Shown here piece by piece: positions 1-7,400 of a stretch of 11,481 bases of DNA. Origin of the DNA: Pavlovales sp. CCMP2436. Taxonomy: Eukaryota > Haptophyta > Pavlovophyceae > Pavlovales. Under the pieces are notes generated by a model. It was not told the origin of the DNA. It did not search any database and worked only from the letters and a program-made list of their open reading frames with translations. Position 1 is the first letter of the stretch. Each line of letters starts with the position of its first letter. Made by a program: the position numbers and the translations under genes. Where the stretch lies: NCBI GenBank assembly GCA_026770615.1, contig MU631565.1, positions 70,758 to 82,238 of the forward strand. Direction: 5' to 3'.

Positions 1-106
1 GCTGGCTTTAAACCCCCCCCCCCCCCCCACACACGCCCGGCACGCACAGGTAGTTGTAGCTGTCACGTCCTAACGCTACCCCCCCCCCTCCCACCAATGG
101 CATCAG

Positions 107-1616
107 GTGCGGTGTTGGCGGCCTCCAAGGAGCGCGGCGTGAAGCCCACCCGCTGGCAGGGGCTGCTCCTCGAGATGCTCGAAAAGGTGCATTAGTTAGT
201 GTGTGCGCGTTAGTTAGTGTTACGTTAGTTACTTATTATAATTATAAGTAGTGACTCCTCGAGATGCTCGAAAAGGTGCGTTAGTTATTGTTGATGTTAC
301 TTATTGAGATGCTTGTTGTTGTTAGGTGTGCGCGTGTGCGTGTGTGCGTGCGTGTGTGTGCGTGTGTGGAGGGGTGTGTGTGTGCGTGTGTGTGCTTGTG
401 CGTGTGCGTGCGTGTGTGTGCATGTGTGGTGTGCGTATGCGTATGCGTGCGCGTACGCGTGTGTGCGTGCGTGTGCGCGTGTGCGTGCGTCCGTGTGCGT
501 GTGTGCGAGTGTGTGTGTGTGTGTGCGTGCGTGGATGCGTTGGTGTGCGTGTGTGCGTGCACGTGTGTGTGTGTGCGTGCGTGTGTGCGTGTGCGTGCGT
601 GCGTGTGCGTGTGTGCGTGCCTGTCGTTAGTTTGAATTGCATGAGTCGGGGATGCCGGGAGTAAGGGAGTGAGGGAGTAAGGTAGTAAGGGAGTGAGGGA
701 GTAAGGGAGTAAGGGAGTGCTGCTCGGGAGGGAGGAGGAGGTGCGGACTGTAACAACCGTGCAAAGAGCAACCACTACAAGAGTCACTATAAGAGTCATG
801 ACGCATGGGGGGCGGTATCTGTGCGCTCGGGGAGTGGTCCTGGACATGTCAAGGAGACCGTCTCCGGGGACAGACGTCCTAATCAGAAATCCTTTTCCTT
901 CTTCTTCTTTTTTGCATTTGATGGGACTGCTGCTCACCAGCTGGACGAGGCGTTCTCTTACTCTTACTTTTACTGTTAGCTCACGCTTACGCTTACTCTC
1001 ACTCTCACTCTTACTCTTACTTTTTCTTTTTTTTCTTTTTTCACCATGAAAGTTACAATACGCACTGAAATATGTTTCCTCGTGAGATCAGCTCGTCTCG
1101 CTCGAGGCGTCCGCGTTGGCGCCCAAGCTCTCGAAGCTGCTCGAGCGCCTGTACGAGGCAGACCTCCTCGCCGAACCCGCCGGTACTAATACAGTGTCCG
1201 ATTATTGCCGTTGCCTTTTTAATTTTCGCTTTCGCGCGGCTTTGGCCGCTAAGCCTGGATGAGTTAATCCGGTCAGGAAGTAGTAGTCTACACAAGATAA
1301 TTCTTATTTGTTGTCCACAAAAATATTCTTCTCACCATGAGCGTTCTTCTCGTTATTCTTTAATTGCTAATAGAACAAAGTGCACGTGCCCCCTCCGCTG
1401 CACCTACCATCCCCCCCCCCCCACACACACACCCACACAACCCCTCCTCAACATACCCCCCCCCCCACTGCACACACAGTGCTGGCGTGGACGGCAAAGG
1501 AGTTCGGCGGCAACGCTGCCACGCGCCCCGAGCTCAAGGCCGCACACCTGGCGGCGCGCAAGGGGGCCGCTGCCTTCGTGGCCTGGTTGGCGGAGGCGGA
1601 CGAGGAGAGCGACTGA
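107..1616 (+). CDS. eIF5/eIF2B-epsilon-type W2-domain protein, last three exons (5' partial)
   Basis: Three exons, 107-186, 1092-1182 and 1480-1616, join in one frame to give about 101 C-terminal residues ending at TGA 1614-1616. All junctions are GT..AG; the first exon enters in phase 1, the A/B junction is phase 0 and the B/C junction splits a Val codon (G|TG). The joined protein reads LLLEMLEK, then [18 protein letters not shown], then [13 protein letters not shown] at the C-terminus. This is the hallmark end of the W2 (HEAT-like) domain: a Tyr-acidic 'YxADLL.E..(I/V)L.W' helix followed by an aromatic-acidic 'F(V/I).WL.EA(D/E)EES' tail. In eIF5 the domain binds eIF2-beta and eIF1; in eIF2B-epsilon it carries guanine-exchange activity. 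Spacing fits eIF5 slightly better, but eIF2B-epsilon is not excluded. The N-terminal part lies left of the window. The upstream intron ends with a CTAAC-type branch site near 69-73, a poly-C run and CAG at 104-106. Confidence 0.84.
166..279 (+). repeat. Tandem duplication spanning an exon end and its splice donor
   Basis: The 25 bases at 166-190 (end of exon A plus the GT donor) recur exactly at 255-279, 89 bp downstream. Similarity continues weakly beyond, with TTAGTTA and GTTACTTATT motifs in both copies. A third diverged trace of the GAGATGCT motif lies at 306-315. The second copy is inside the intron and offers a duplicate GT donor. Confidence 0.9.
322..622. repeat. Long alternating GT/GC purine-pyrimidine tract
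   Basis: About 300 bp are built almost entirely of GTGTGC, GTGCGT and GCGTGT units with a few interruptions. Open frames in it translate to Cys/Val/Arg or His/Thr dipeptide repeats and are artefacts. Alternating GT/GC dinucleotides are known to favour Z-DNA under supercoiling. Confidence 0.95.
657..719. repeat. GGGAGTAA/GGGAGTGA short tandem repeat
   Basis: Roughly eight imperfect 8-bp units (GGGAGTAA or GGGAGTGA) lie immediately downstream of the GT tract within the same intron. The sense-strand RNA would be purine-rich. Confidence 0.92.
953..1042. repeat. Period-6 pyrimidine repeat before the acceptor
   Basis: CTTACT, CTCACT and CTTACG hexamers run from 953 to 1020 and continue as a T-rich tract to about 1042. 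The tract ends about 50 bases before the acceptor CAG at 1089-1091, so it could serve as an extended polypyrimidine region. It is complementary in 7-base blocks to the repeat at 657-719. Confidence 0.85.
1183..1479 (+). other. Intron between W2 exons B and C
   Basis: The donor is GCCG|GTACTA at 1182/1183 and the acceptor is CACACAG at 1473-1479. The 3' part has two poly-C runs (about 1409-1421 and 1456-1467) and CA repeats, so the polypyrimidine tract is dominated by C. Splicing joins Ala-Glu-Pro-Ala to Val-Leu-Ala-Trp, as expected for a W2 domain. Confidence 0.82.
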
Positions 1617-1653
1617 CCGACCGACTGAGCTGAGCGCAAGGGAGCTGTCCGGG

Positions 1654-1681
1654 TGGAGGGAGGGGAGGGAGGGGGGGGGGG
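1654..1681 (+). other. G-run tract just after the W2 stop codon
   Basis: A purine tract of G-runs ending in about twelve consecutive G lies 40-65 bases after the TGA at 1614-1616, probably in the 3' UTR. Four or more G-runs in under 30 bases fit the pattern of an RNA or DNA G-quadruplex; no function is shown. Confidence 0.6.
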
Positions 1682-2220
1682 TTCAAGTACGGAGAGTGAG
1701 TAAGAGCAGACCTGTCACTGCAGCGGATGGTCGGCCGTCACTGGAGTGCGGCCGAGACGTGGCTCACTTTGACTTAGTCACTACTGCAGCAGTCAAAAAG
1801 TCTAGAGCACCTCGCGATTAGCATCGGTTGGAAATATAGGCGCAATAATTTTAACGATTATTAGCAGTCCACCTAAATTGTTGTACCTAATATGCAAAAA
1901 TTCTTATTTATTTTGCATGAATATGTACGCTGGTCGAATTCCGAATAAGTTGCGCGGTTAATTTGGCACCAGGGGCGTGGGGCGAGGGAAAATATGTGAA
2001 CGGGACAAAGAATAGTGTCAGGCATTGTTCGCCCCTGCGCGCCGTGTGTCGATAACCGGTCGCGCCAAACAGAGTCTTCCTATCGACAGACTTACTTTTC
2101 TGTACTCTCTCCAGTTTCACTTTTTTGCAACTTTCCTTCAGACTGGCGCAGCCATCATTTCGAATTTCGACCCATCAATGTTTATTAATCGATGATTTAT
2201 ATCTAGTGAAGGGGAGTTCT

Positions 2221-2365
2221 ACAGGTGGTGTTCAGTCATTTATCTAAATAGGGAACATGGTAGTAGAAGTGCCAGTGCCGGAGATAATGAGAAAGCCGCA
2301 ATCAAAGCGCTAGCGCTGGCGTCGCTATATAGTACATCAGCGCATGGTTCAACAGGTGGTGTTCA
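2221..2365 (-). repeat. Copy C of the mosaic dispersed repeat (inverted)
   Basis: The block CGCATGGTTCAACAGGTGGTG at about 2341-2361 is the reverse complement of the CACCTGTTGAACCATGC core found at 5756-5828. The segment 2262-2330 separately resembles 5938-6003 in the same orientation (shared CAAAGCGCT, GTCGCT and TATATA blocks). The whole is bounded by two ACAGGTGGTGTTCA direct repeats. Confidence 0.6.
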
Positions 2366-3056
2366 CGGTCCCACCCCTGAGCTGAAGGGTATTAGATCCT
2401 ATTTACTAGTATGCGGCCGCATGGTCGCCGTGTGTCCATATTTCGCTCTCCCGAGCTGACACTTGGAATGTAGGGTCTCAAGAGGCAAATAAAAATTCTC
2501 ATCCCGTCGCTGAGTACACAATAACTAATTTAACAAACTTAATAACATTCCAAAGTTAATTAATGTGACATATCCTATCCGCAAAGGATATGGCCAGGGA
2601 TGACCAATTAGATGGTGACTAAGTGCCCCTAGGGCTGCGTCAGGGGTGCGTTAGGCACATCTGAGGGTACGTAGGCTGCCACACACGCTCAGAATTTGCG
2701 ACGAGCTATCAGCATCCCGGGCATGGCGTGCTAGACACGCTGCTGGTACGTGCACCCACATGCCCGAATTCGGCCTCCATACTGATATTTATTTATTTAT
2801 TTATTTTCAGTGAATTCAATAGATCATAACGGACCAACGGTAGGCTGCATCATTAATCTGATTGGATACTGGCCATCTCCATGCCGTGGAGTCCACGGCG
2901 ATGTGCGGTTACCATGGGTCCCCCCTGCAGTTTGTCGGCTACAGCGAGCCGAATACCCCCGATTTTATAGTATATTTAGATCATTAAATAGGGTCAGGAG
3001 TGGGACCGTTCACTCACAGACTTGGTCCATGACGTCATGATATATAGGCTGCACAC

Positions 3057-3225
3057 CAGCTTGAATCCCTACCAGTAATTCGATCAGCTTGCTTGACATG
3101 ACTTGAAACACCACCAGTCCGAACCCCCCTTCATTAATGTAGGCTGCCAGGAGTAATGTCTGACATCGACCTAATAATTATTAGTCAGTGAGTGAACACC
3201 ACCTATTAGACCATGCTGCGCCGCT
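3057..3225 (+). repeat. Copy A of the mosaic dispersed repeat
   Basis: Bases 3143-3225 align with 5756-5828 at roughly 80-85% by eye (shared GCTGCCAGGA, CTGACRTCGACC, GTCAGTGAGTGAAC and CCATGCTG blocks), with a 10-base A/T insertion in this copy. Bases about 3084-3130 align in inverted orientation with 5849-5893. The block CCAGCTTGAATCCCTA at 3057 recurs at 4670. It looks like rearranged transposon debris. Confidence 0.68.
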
Positions 3226-3841
3226 AATAATAATATAAATATATATGGCCAGGACAAACCTACATTAAAACCCCGGCCCATAACGTTGGTGCTATCGGGC
3301 ACACACTGCGTACGAAGGCCCTCCCGGCGTCCCCGCCGACTGAAGAGTTAGGGCCCAGTCGCCTGGGACCTGGGGCACATTTGGCTAGATGACAAGCACC
3401 CACCAAGAATAAGAACGGTGATTGCCCACCGGTTTTTTACGTGTATCTTTTGTTGTAATTATGCGCAGGATCGCGGCGGCGCGATGCGACGACGAGCAAG
3501 GATCGTGTCGGAGAGACGACGCGGGGAGTAAGATAGCACATGAGACGACCGATGCGCCGACCCTTTCATGTCATGTCCGTACGCCTTCGGGCTGCAAGTC
3601 GGGGAAGTTAAATTATTAAAGAATCGCCCTCAATGACTGTTTGCGTCACGCGCAACTTCAACTTTAAGTAAAGGACCCCAATTTTCAAAATCTTCGATGG
3701 AGATGAGATTTGAATTCAATCGTGACTATTTTCAGCCCTTTTTATATCTGGAGCGCTGAAAGTTTTAAATTTAATAGTTCAAGTGACTTTGAGTGACGCA
3801 GATTTCTCCTCACGTGTCATTTGTCCATCTATCTCCTGCAG

Positions 3842-4192
3842 TCTGGCGGACTGTCCATCAAGGAATCAACACGACAGGCAGTGCTATACAGCCACCGATC
3901 CGCCGCCGCTGGGCCGATGACGAGGACCAGCGCCTACGCGCCGCGGTGGAGACGTACGGCGCCGGGCAGTGGGGCGAGATCGCGCGCGTACTCGGCGGCA
4001 GTCGCTCGGCCTCCATGTGCCGCGAGCGCTACCACTACCATCTATCGCCCGACGTGCACAAGCGAGACTGGCTCCCCGAGGAGGACGCGCTCGTCCTCGT
4101 TGCACCGCGTGACGGACGGTGGGCCGCGGCCGTTGCCAAGCAGCTCTACGGCCGCTCCGTTGCCAAGCAGCTCTACGGCCGCTCCGTCGTTA
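3842..4192 (+). CDS. Myb DNA-binding exon (one full and one broken repeat), partial
   Basis: The exon follows a good acceptor (TATCTCCTGCAG ending at 3841) and stays open to TAA 4198-4200. The first Myb/SANT repeat begins at RRRWADDEDQRLRAAV, has Trp in 'GQWGEIARVLGG' and ends 'SMCRERYHYHLSPDV', with Tyr in place of the third Trp. The second begins KRDWLPEEDALVL and has 'DGRWAAAVAKQLYGRS', but its recognition helix and last Trp are missing. The peptide VAKQLYGRS occurs twice in tandem, from an exact 27-bp duplication (4132-4158 and 4159-4185), between helices 2 and 3. A donor-like GTAACT at 4193 would end the exon in phase 1 after GRSVV; otherwise the frame stops two codons later. The family is an R2R3-like or multi-repeat Myb transcription regulator; the exact type is unknown. 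Upstream exons are not visible. Confidence 0.78.
4132..4185 (+). repeat. Exact 27-bp tandem duplication in the Myb exon
   Basis: Two identical 27-bp units abut and keep the reading frame, each encoding VAKQLYGRS. Identity is complete, which suggests a recent slippage event or an assembly artefact. Confidence 0.97.
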
Positions 4193-4393
4193 GTAACTAA
4201 CAACGCGATCTTTCTTAAAGGGGGGGATTGGTGGATACAGTATTTAGCACAACGAAGAAACATTTTTAAATGGGAGTAATGCAGTATATAGCATTCTGAA
4301 TTTTTCGTATGTGATTTTAAGAACTCGGTTAGTTATTGGGCGTTCATTTTTATAAAAAGTTAGATACAAATTTACTGTATATTTAAAATTGTA

Positions 4394-4630
4394 TTAGCCA
4401 CATTTCGTTGTTATCTTCGGCGAAGCGCTCAGGATGGTCGTCCACTGCCCGGGGGTGACCTGAGCCATAACCAGTGGGGCCTGCCGGCCGGGCGCCTGCG
4501 GAATAATTAATTTAATCAAATTTTTCTCCGGCGCTATTCTCAAAACTCCAGTCCACCCTTGGTCGGCGGCGCTAGCAACTGTTGTAGAGTATACTCGTAG
4601 GGCGCCGTTTGGCGCAATACCACCGTTCAT
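4394..4630 (-). CDS. Unrecognised 78-aa ORF
   Basis: An ATG at 4628-4630 opens 78 codons to TAA at 4394-4396; the frame is open upstream as far as about 4702. The product has an ordinary composition (NGGIAPNGALRVYSTTV near the start, LVMAQVTPGQWTTIL near the end) and reads like a beta-rich segment. No family is recognised and there is no clear splice site. The upstream open part crosses the dispersed CCAGCTTGAATCCCTA repeat, so a transposon remnant is an alternative. Confidence 0.25.
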   Translation of the reverse strand: MNGGIAPNGALRVYSTTVASAADQGWTGVLRIAPEKNLIKLIIPQAPGRQAPLVMAQVTPGQWTTILSASPKITTKCG

Positions 4631-4669
4631 TACATTATAGACCAGCACAACATTCAGAACAGTCAGACG

Positions 4670-4691
4670 CCAGCTTGAATCCCTATCAGTA
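4670..4691 (+). repeat. Dispersed repeat fragment shared with 3057
   Basis: The block GCCAGCTTGAATCCCTATC is nearly identical to 3056-3075 (one C/T change, then shared AGTAA). This piece stands alone here, apart from the other modules of the mosaic repeat. Confidence 0.7.
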
Positions 4692-4956
4692 AATATAATT
4701 TATTCTGCTCGAGACCCCTCATCGTCGTCGGTTCATAACGACGTCACTCCAACGAGTGAACCTGCCGTGCCAGCAGGTACCTCCAGCCAAGGGTGCACCC
4801 GACATTTAGCAATAGTGCCCGGGCGTGCCCCGCCGGCTAAACAAAAAAAAAGTGTAGGCCTTTTTTTCAAGTTGTTTAGGTCTTTTTTCAAAATTTTGGG
4901 CGTAAATCAAGTTTCTGCAGACAAAAAGCACGCGCCCGGGCGTAAGCTCAAAGACG

Positions 4957-5355
4957 ATGAATGGGCACGGTGGCTCGCGCGATGGCTCAGGCCAGAAGCG
5001 CAAGCCGGAAGCGTTGCCCGTCGTCTCCAAGTCGAACCCCTGGACCATCGCAGGTGGTTCGACCAGCGCTCTCAATGACAACGTTGGAGCGATCAGCGCG
5101 GGTGGCAGCGCAGAGCGCATGGCCGGCGGCGCAGGCGAGGGTTCGGGCGACGACTCCGAGCGCGCGGCCGGTGGTGCAGGCGAGGGAGCGGGTGGCAGTG
5201 CGCTCATCGAGCGCGAGCCCGAGGCCGGCGGCATAGGCGAGGGAGCGGGTGGCAGCGCCGTGAAGCGGCTCGCGCTCCCTCGCCTATGCCGCGGCACCGC
5301 TTCGGGAAACATGATTTTCTTTTCGCTTCCGAACGCTGAGAATCGGAAATGTTAG
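4957..5355 (+). CDS. Gly/Ala/Glu-rich repeat protein, 132-aa ORF
   Basis: The frame runs from ATG 4957 to TAG 5353-5355 with GC-rich third positions until about 5310. It starts MNGHGGSRDGSGQKRKPEAL, including a small basic cluster. Residues about 48-100 hold three imperfect copies of a GGAGEGAGGSA-like motif separated by charged spacers (SERA, LIEREPEA). The last 20 or so residues are AT-rich and may be intron read as coding; a donor-like GTTAGT lies at 5351. No known domain is recognised; it looks like a disordered low-complexity protein or exon. Frame and composition are the only support, with no homologue known to me. Confidence 0.42.
   Translation: MNGHGGSRDGSGQKRKPEALPVVSKSNPWTIAGGSTSALNDNVGAISAGGSAERMAGGAGEGSGDDSERAAGGAGEGAGGSALIEREPEAGGIGEGAGGSAVKRLALPRLCRGTASGNMIFFSLPNAENRKC
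5228..5292. repeat. Perfect 20-bp inverted repeat in the Gly-rich ORF
   Basis: Bases 5228-5247 are exactly reverse-complementary to 5273-5292, around a 25-bp loop. The left arm overlaps the third GEGAGG coding repeat; the right arm encodes the unrelated LPRLCR. A local inverted duplication of repeat sequence would explain this. Confidence 0.95.
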
Positions 5356-5520
5356 TTACACGAAGTATGTTATCGACCCTAGAGGCACCTAGGAGGCACA
5401 CAATGTGGGCTCCGACCGTCGAGGAGGGCTCTATTCGACATCAGCTATCGACACTTAGCGCGCAGGGGTGACTAATGTCTACGACTTCTTCGTCCTGGCC
5501 ACCACTTTTCCCCCTCCCCA

Positions 5521-5653
5521 GTGCGGGATCGTGTCACTAATTCAGATTTCGACCCCGTTGCGAAAAACACTCAAAACCAGGGATCCATCCGGGGCACGTA
5601 GTGTAACTGGCAGCGGCCGCGGCAGCCGCGGCGGACAGAACACACGCACCTAA
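5521..5653 (+). CDS. Possible terminal exon after a strong 3' splice site
   Basis: A TGACTAAT branch-like site (about 5469-5476), a CTTTTCCCCCTCCCCAG acceptor ending at 5520 and an open frame to TAA 5651-5653 suggest an exon of about 43 codons ending in an Arg/Gly-rich tail (SGRGSRGGQNTRT). A second frame, entered in phase 1 from a donor at 5351, ends at the TAG formed at about 5600-5602. Which frame, if any, is used cannot be decided, and a competing minus-strand exon lies on the same bases. Confidence 0.25.
5542..5649 (-). CDS. Alternative minus-strand exon candidate after a poly-C tract
   Basis: On the minus strand a long poly-C run (complement of 5676-5697), a CA run and TAG at 5650-5652 precede an open frame of 35 codons ending TGA at 5542-5544. 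The product begins VRVFCPPRLPRPLPV and ends RNGVEI. The layout copies the poly-C acceptors at 106, 1479 and 11449, but there is no family match. Confidence 0.2.
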   Translation of the reverse strand: MRVFCPPRLPRPLPVTLRAPDGSLVLSVFRNGVEI

Positions 5654-5666
5654 ATTGACGTGAGCG

Positions 5667-5698
5667 TTGTGTGTGTGGGGGGGGGAGGGGGGGGGGGA
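5667..5698 (+). other. GT run followed by long G-runs
   Basis: A short GT repeat leads into about 20 G broken by a single A. On the minus strand it is a poly-C tract like those before three better-supported acceptors; on the plus strand it could form a G-quadruplex. Confidence 0.6.
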
Positions 5699-5755
5699 AC
5701 CTGTGGCAATTGCTACGAGTTCACCACCAACCTCACCTCTACCACCACCATCCCT

Positions 5756-6003
5756 GCTGCCAGGACTAACGCCTGACGTCGACCAAGTCAGTGAGTGAAC
5801 AACACCTGTTGAACCATGCTGAGCCGCTATATATTAATTAATGTAGGGGGGTTCGGGCTGGCGGTACGTTTCAAGTTCAAGTCAGGCTGATCTAAGCGCT
5901 CCAACGCAGGCTCCTACGCGCTACGCCGAAGTGAGGAGTTGGTAGAAGTGGTGGATGAGGAGGAAGCCGAAAACAAAGCGCTGAAGTCGCTGCGCATATA
6001 TAT
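5756..6003 (+). repeat. Copy B of the mosaic dispersed repeat
   Basis: Bases 5756-5828 match copy A directly; 5849-5893 match about 3084-3130 in inverted orientation; 5938-6003 match 2262-2330 directly. Modules shared with the other copies are therefore in a different order and orientation, which is typical of decayed transposon or LTR fragments. No coding capacity is seen. Confidence 0.65.
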
Positions 6004-6663
6004 AACTAAATGGCGCAATATATTTTTTCGATAAATTGACGGTCACTGACCGATGATCCGTCAGATATGACTTTTTACTAAGTGCTGACCGATGGAGTGA
6101 CCGAGAATCCAAAGAAATCGTAAAATACACACCCCGGCTGGTGGCGGCCAGCGTCGATGGCTTTGCCCCTAAAGTAACTAATAGCGCATTAAAATTTTAT
6201 TGCGAGGCCCTTGCCGGGGTCACTGGCGCAGTGCCGCGGTCTGGTGCACTGGCTCATGGCAGTCGGGCCAGACGCGGACGCCGGATGAGGTGGCGTCAGC
6301 CGTTCGTTCCGGCGAAAACGGCGCGATGGCAAATGCGAGTCAACCTACACTGTACACACAGTCACACCAGTCACTTACGTCTTACACCTCAACCTGGTCT
6401 AACGATCCAGCTATTGATTGAGCAACTCAACCAAGGGACTTGGCTAGGGCATGTACTACTATGTTAAAACAAGTAATTGCCGATCTATACTATATGTGGC
6501 AGTCCGGCGGCGCCGCGGGACTCGGACTGCCAAGTGCGGCAGTCCGGCGGCGCCGCGCGCGACTTGCGATATATGAGCATGCACCATGCGACTTGTTCAC
6601 ATCCAGCTCTGCCCCCCGACTCACGACGAGGGTGCAGGTCCGCGAGTGCAGCACCTGCTGCGC
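6004..6663. other. Gene-free stretch, with doubled GC-rich 20-mer
   Basis: No exon can be supported. Two overlapping frames at 6141-6467 and 6200-6421 are open, but neither has a recognisable protein. The same 20-bp GC-rich word occurs at 6498-6517 and 6538-6557; between them CGGACTGCC (6523-6531) is the reverse complement of the start of each word, so either copy can form a hairpin. Confidence 0.5.
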
Positions 6664-7050
6664 TTAGAAGCCAAGCAGCATCGGGTCGCAGCGCTCAGCG
6701 AGGAAAGCGTACTCGGGTGTGGCATCGAGGATGGCCGCGAAGTCGCGCGTCTGGAGCACGACGCGCACGGCGAACAGGCGCTTAGCCGAGCCGCTCGCCT
6801 TCGCCGCCGCGATGGCTCTAGAGGTGTACAGGGCGACGGCTTGCTTGATCAGCTGCGATAGCTCGTGCTGGTTGATCGCCAGCTGATGAGGCTGCACCGG
6901 GCTCAGCGGGTAGGCCATGCCGTAGAAGTCGGAGTCGGCCGAGTCGGCGGCGCCGTCTCCGGCGAGCGGGTAGTCGCTGGTGTAGTCGCTGCCGGAGCTT
7001 GTGTGGTCGGAGCTCGCGACGTCGTTCAGGTTCATGATCGCGATTGACAT
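6664..7050 (-). CDS. Unrecognised Ser/Asp-rich protein, 128 aa
   Basis: Read from ATG at 7048-7050 to TAA at 6664-6666, with GC-rich codons throughout. Residues about 10-45 are rich in Ser, Asp and Tyr (SSGSDYTSDY; GAADSADSDFYG). Residues about 55-85 look helical (HELSQLIKQAVALYTSRAIA), followed by a basic-hydrophobic stretch (KRLFAVRVVLQTRDFAAILD) and the end CDPMLLGF. No signal peptide, membrane segment or known domain is seen. The frame is open for 25 codons further upstream (to a TGA about 7123-7125), and GACAAG at about 7105-7110 could be a splice acceptor, so the true start may lie in an earlier exon. It could be a last exon of a regulatory protein; function unknown. Confidence 0.52.
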   Translation of the reverse strand: MSIAIMNLNDVASSDHTSSGSDYTSDYPLAGDGAADSADSDFYGMAYPLSPVQPHQLAINQHELSQLIKQAVALYTSRAIAAAKASGSAKRLFAVRVVLQTRDFAAILDATPEYAFLAERCDPMLLGF

Positions 7051-7400
7051 CGTATGCAGGCGGCGCTCGCTATTCTCGCGGCTGCCGCACGCCGTGTCCA
7101 CGCGCTTGTCGAAAGGAAACCGTCATTACCGCTATACGAGCTGACGCGTTAATTGGCTTTGACCCGTACTAATTCTTTTGGGCTTTGCCCGCTCCGCGTA
7201 CACGGGAGCTCAAAGAGCAATTCCGGTACCAGTGATGTCCGGTCTCAACAGGACAGGCTCCGATCGAGGCTCTCCAGGTCTGAGCTACCAGATCCATTAT
7301 TCCATGGCTCGAGGCCTTAGGAAGAAAACTTTTAAATTAGGTTCTGCGCCAGCATTTTACCCGAGAACAGCGATCTCTTTTATCCTCCTTTGTGTGAAAT

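Larger units (their letters stand above)
187..1091 (+). other. Intron between W2 exons A and B, repeat-filled
   Basis: The donor is AAAAG|GTGCAT at 186/187 and the acceptor is GATCAG at 1086-1091. The frame is continuous across the junction (MLEK then LVSLEASA). The 905-bp intron carries a partial duplicate of its own donor region, a long GT/GC tract, a GAGTAAGG-type purine repeat and a CTTACTCT-type pyrimidine repeat before the acceptor. Reading from exon A into the intron meets TAG at 193-195, so it is not coding. Confidence 0.8.
1617..3841. other. Gene-free stretch with dispersed repeat pieces
   Basis: No convincing exon is seen. The stretch holds 14-bp direct repeats ACAGGTGGTGTTCA at 2221-2234 and 2352-2365, a CATATCC/GGATATG hairpin (2569-2575 and 2586-2592), TGTCGATA/TATCGACA (2047-2054 and 2081-2088), an ATTT microsatellite at about 2785-2807 and four TAGGCTGC octamers. 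From 3057 it contains part of a mosaic repeat shared with 4670-4691 and 5756-6003. The last part is the intron before the Myb exon. Confidence 0.6.

Noticed and set aside
97..186. ATG at 97 as a start codon for the W2 exon
   Set aside because: It is in frame, but sits between a poly-C tract and a CAG acceptor. The encoded sequence is the middle of a W2 domain, so upstream exons must exist.
281..937. Long ORFs on both strands (His/Thr-rich minus strand, Cys/Val-rich plus strand)
   Set aside because: They are translations of the GT/GC dinucleotide tract inside an intron whose flanking exons join in frame.
1908..2120. 70-codon minus-strand ORF
   Set aside because: It has a non-ATG start, AT-mixed composition and no recognisable features.
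2810..3040. Exon after the ATTT-rich tract ending TTTTCAG at about 2809
   Set aside because: The acceptor looks good, but the following frame has mixed codon use, runs over TAGGCTGC repeat words and resembles no protein.
6141..6467. Overlapping plus-strand ORFs at 6141-6467 and 6200-6421
   Set aside because: Both frames look equally protein-like, there is no ATG context or splice support, and no family is recognised.
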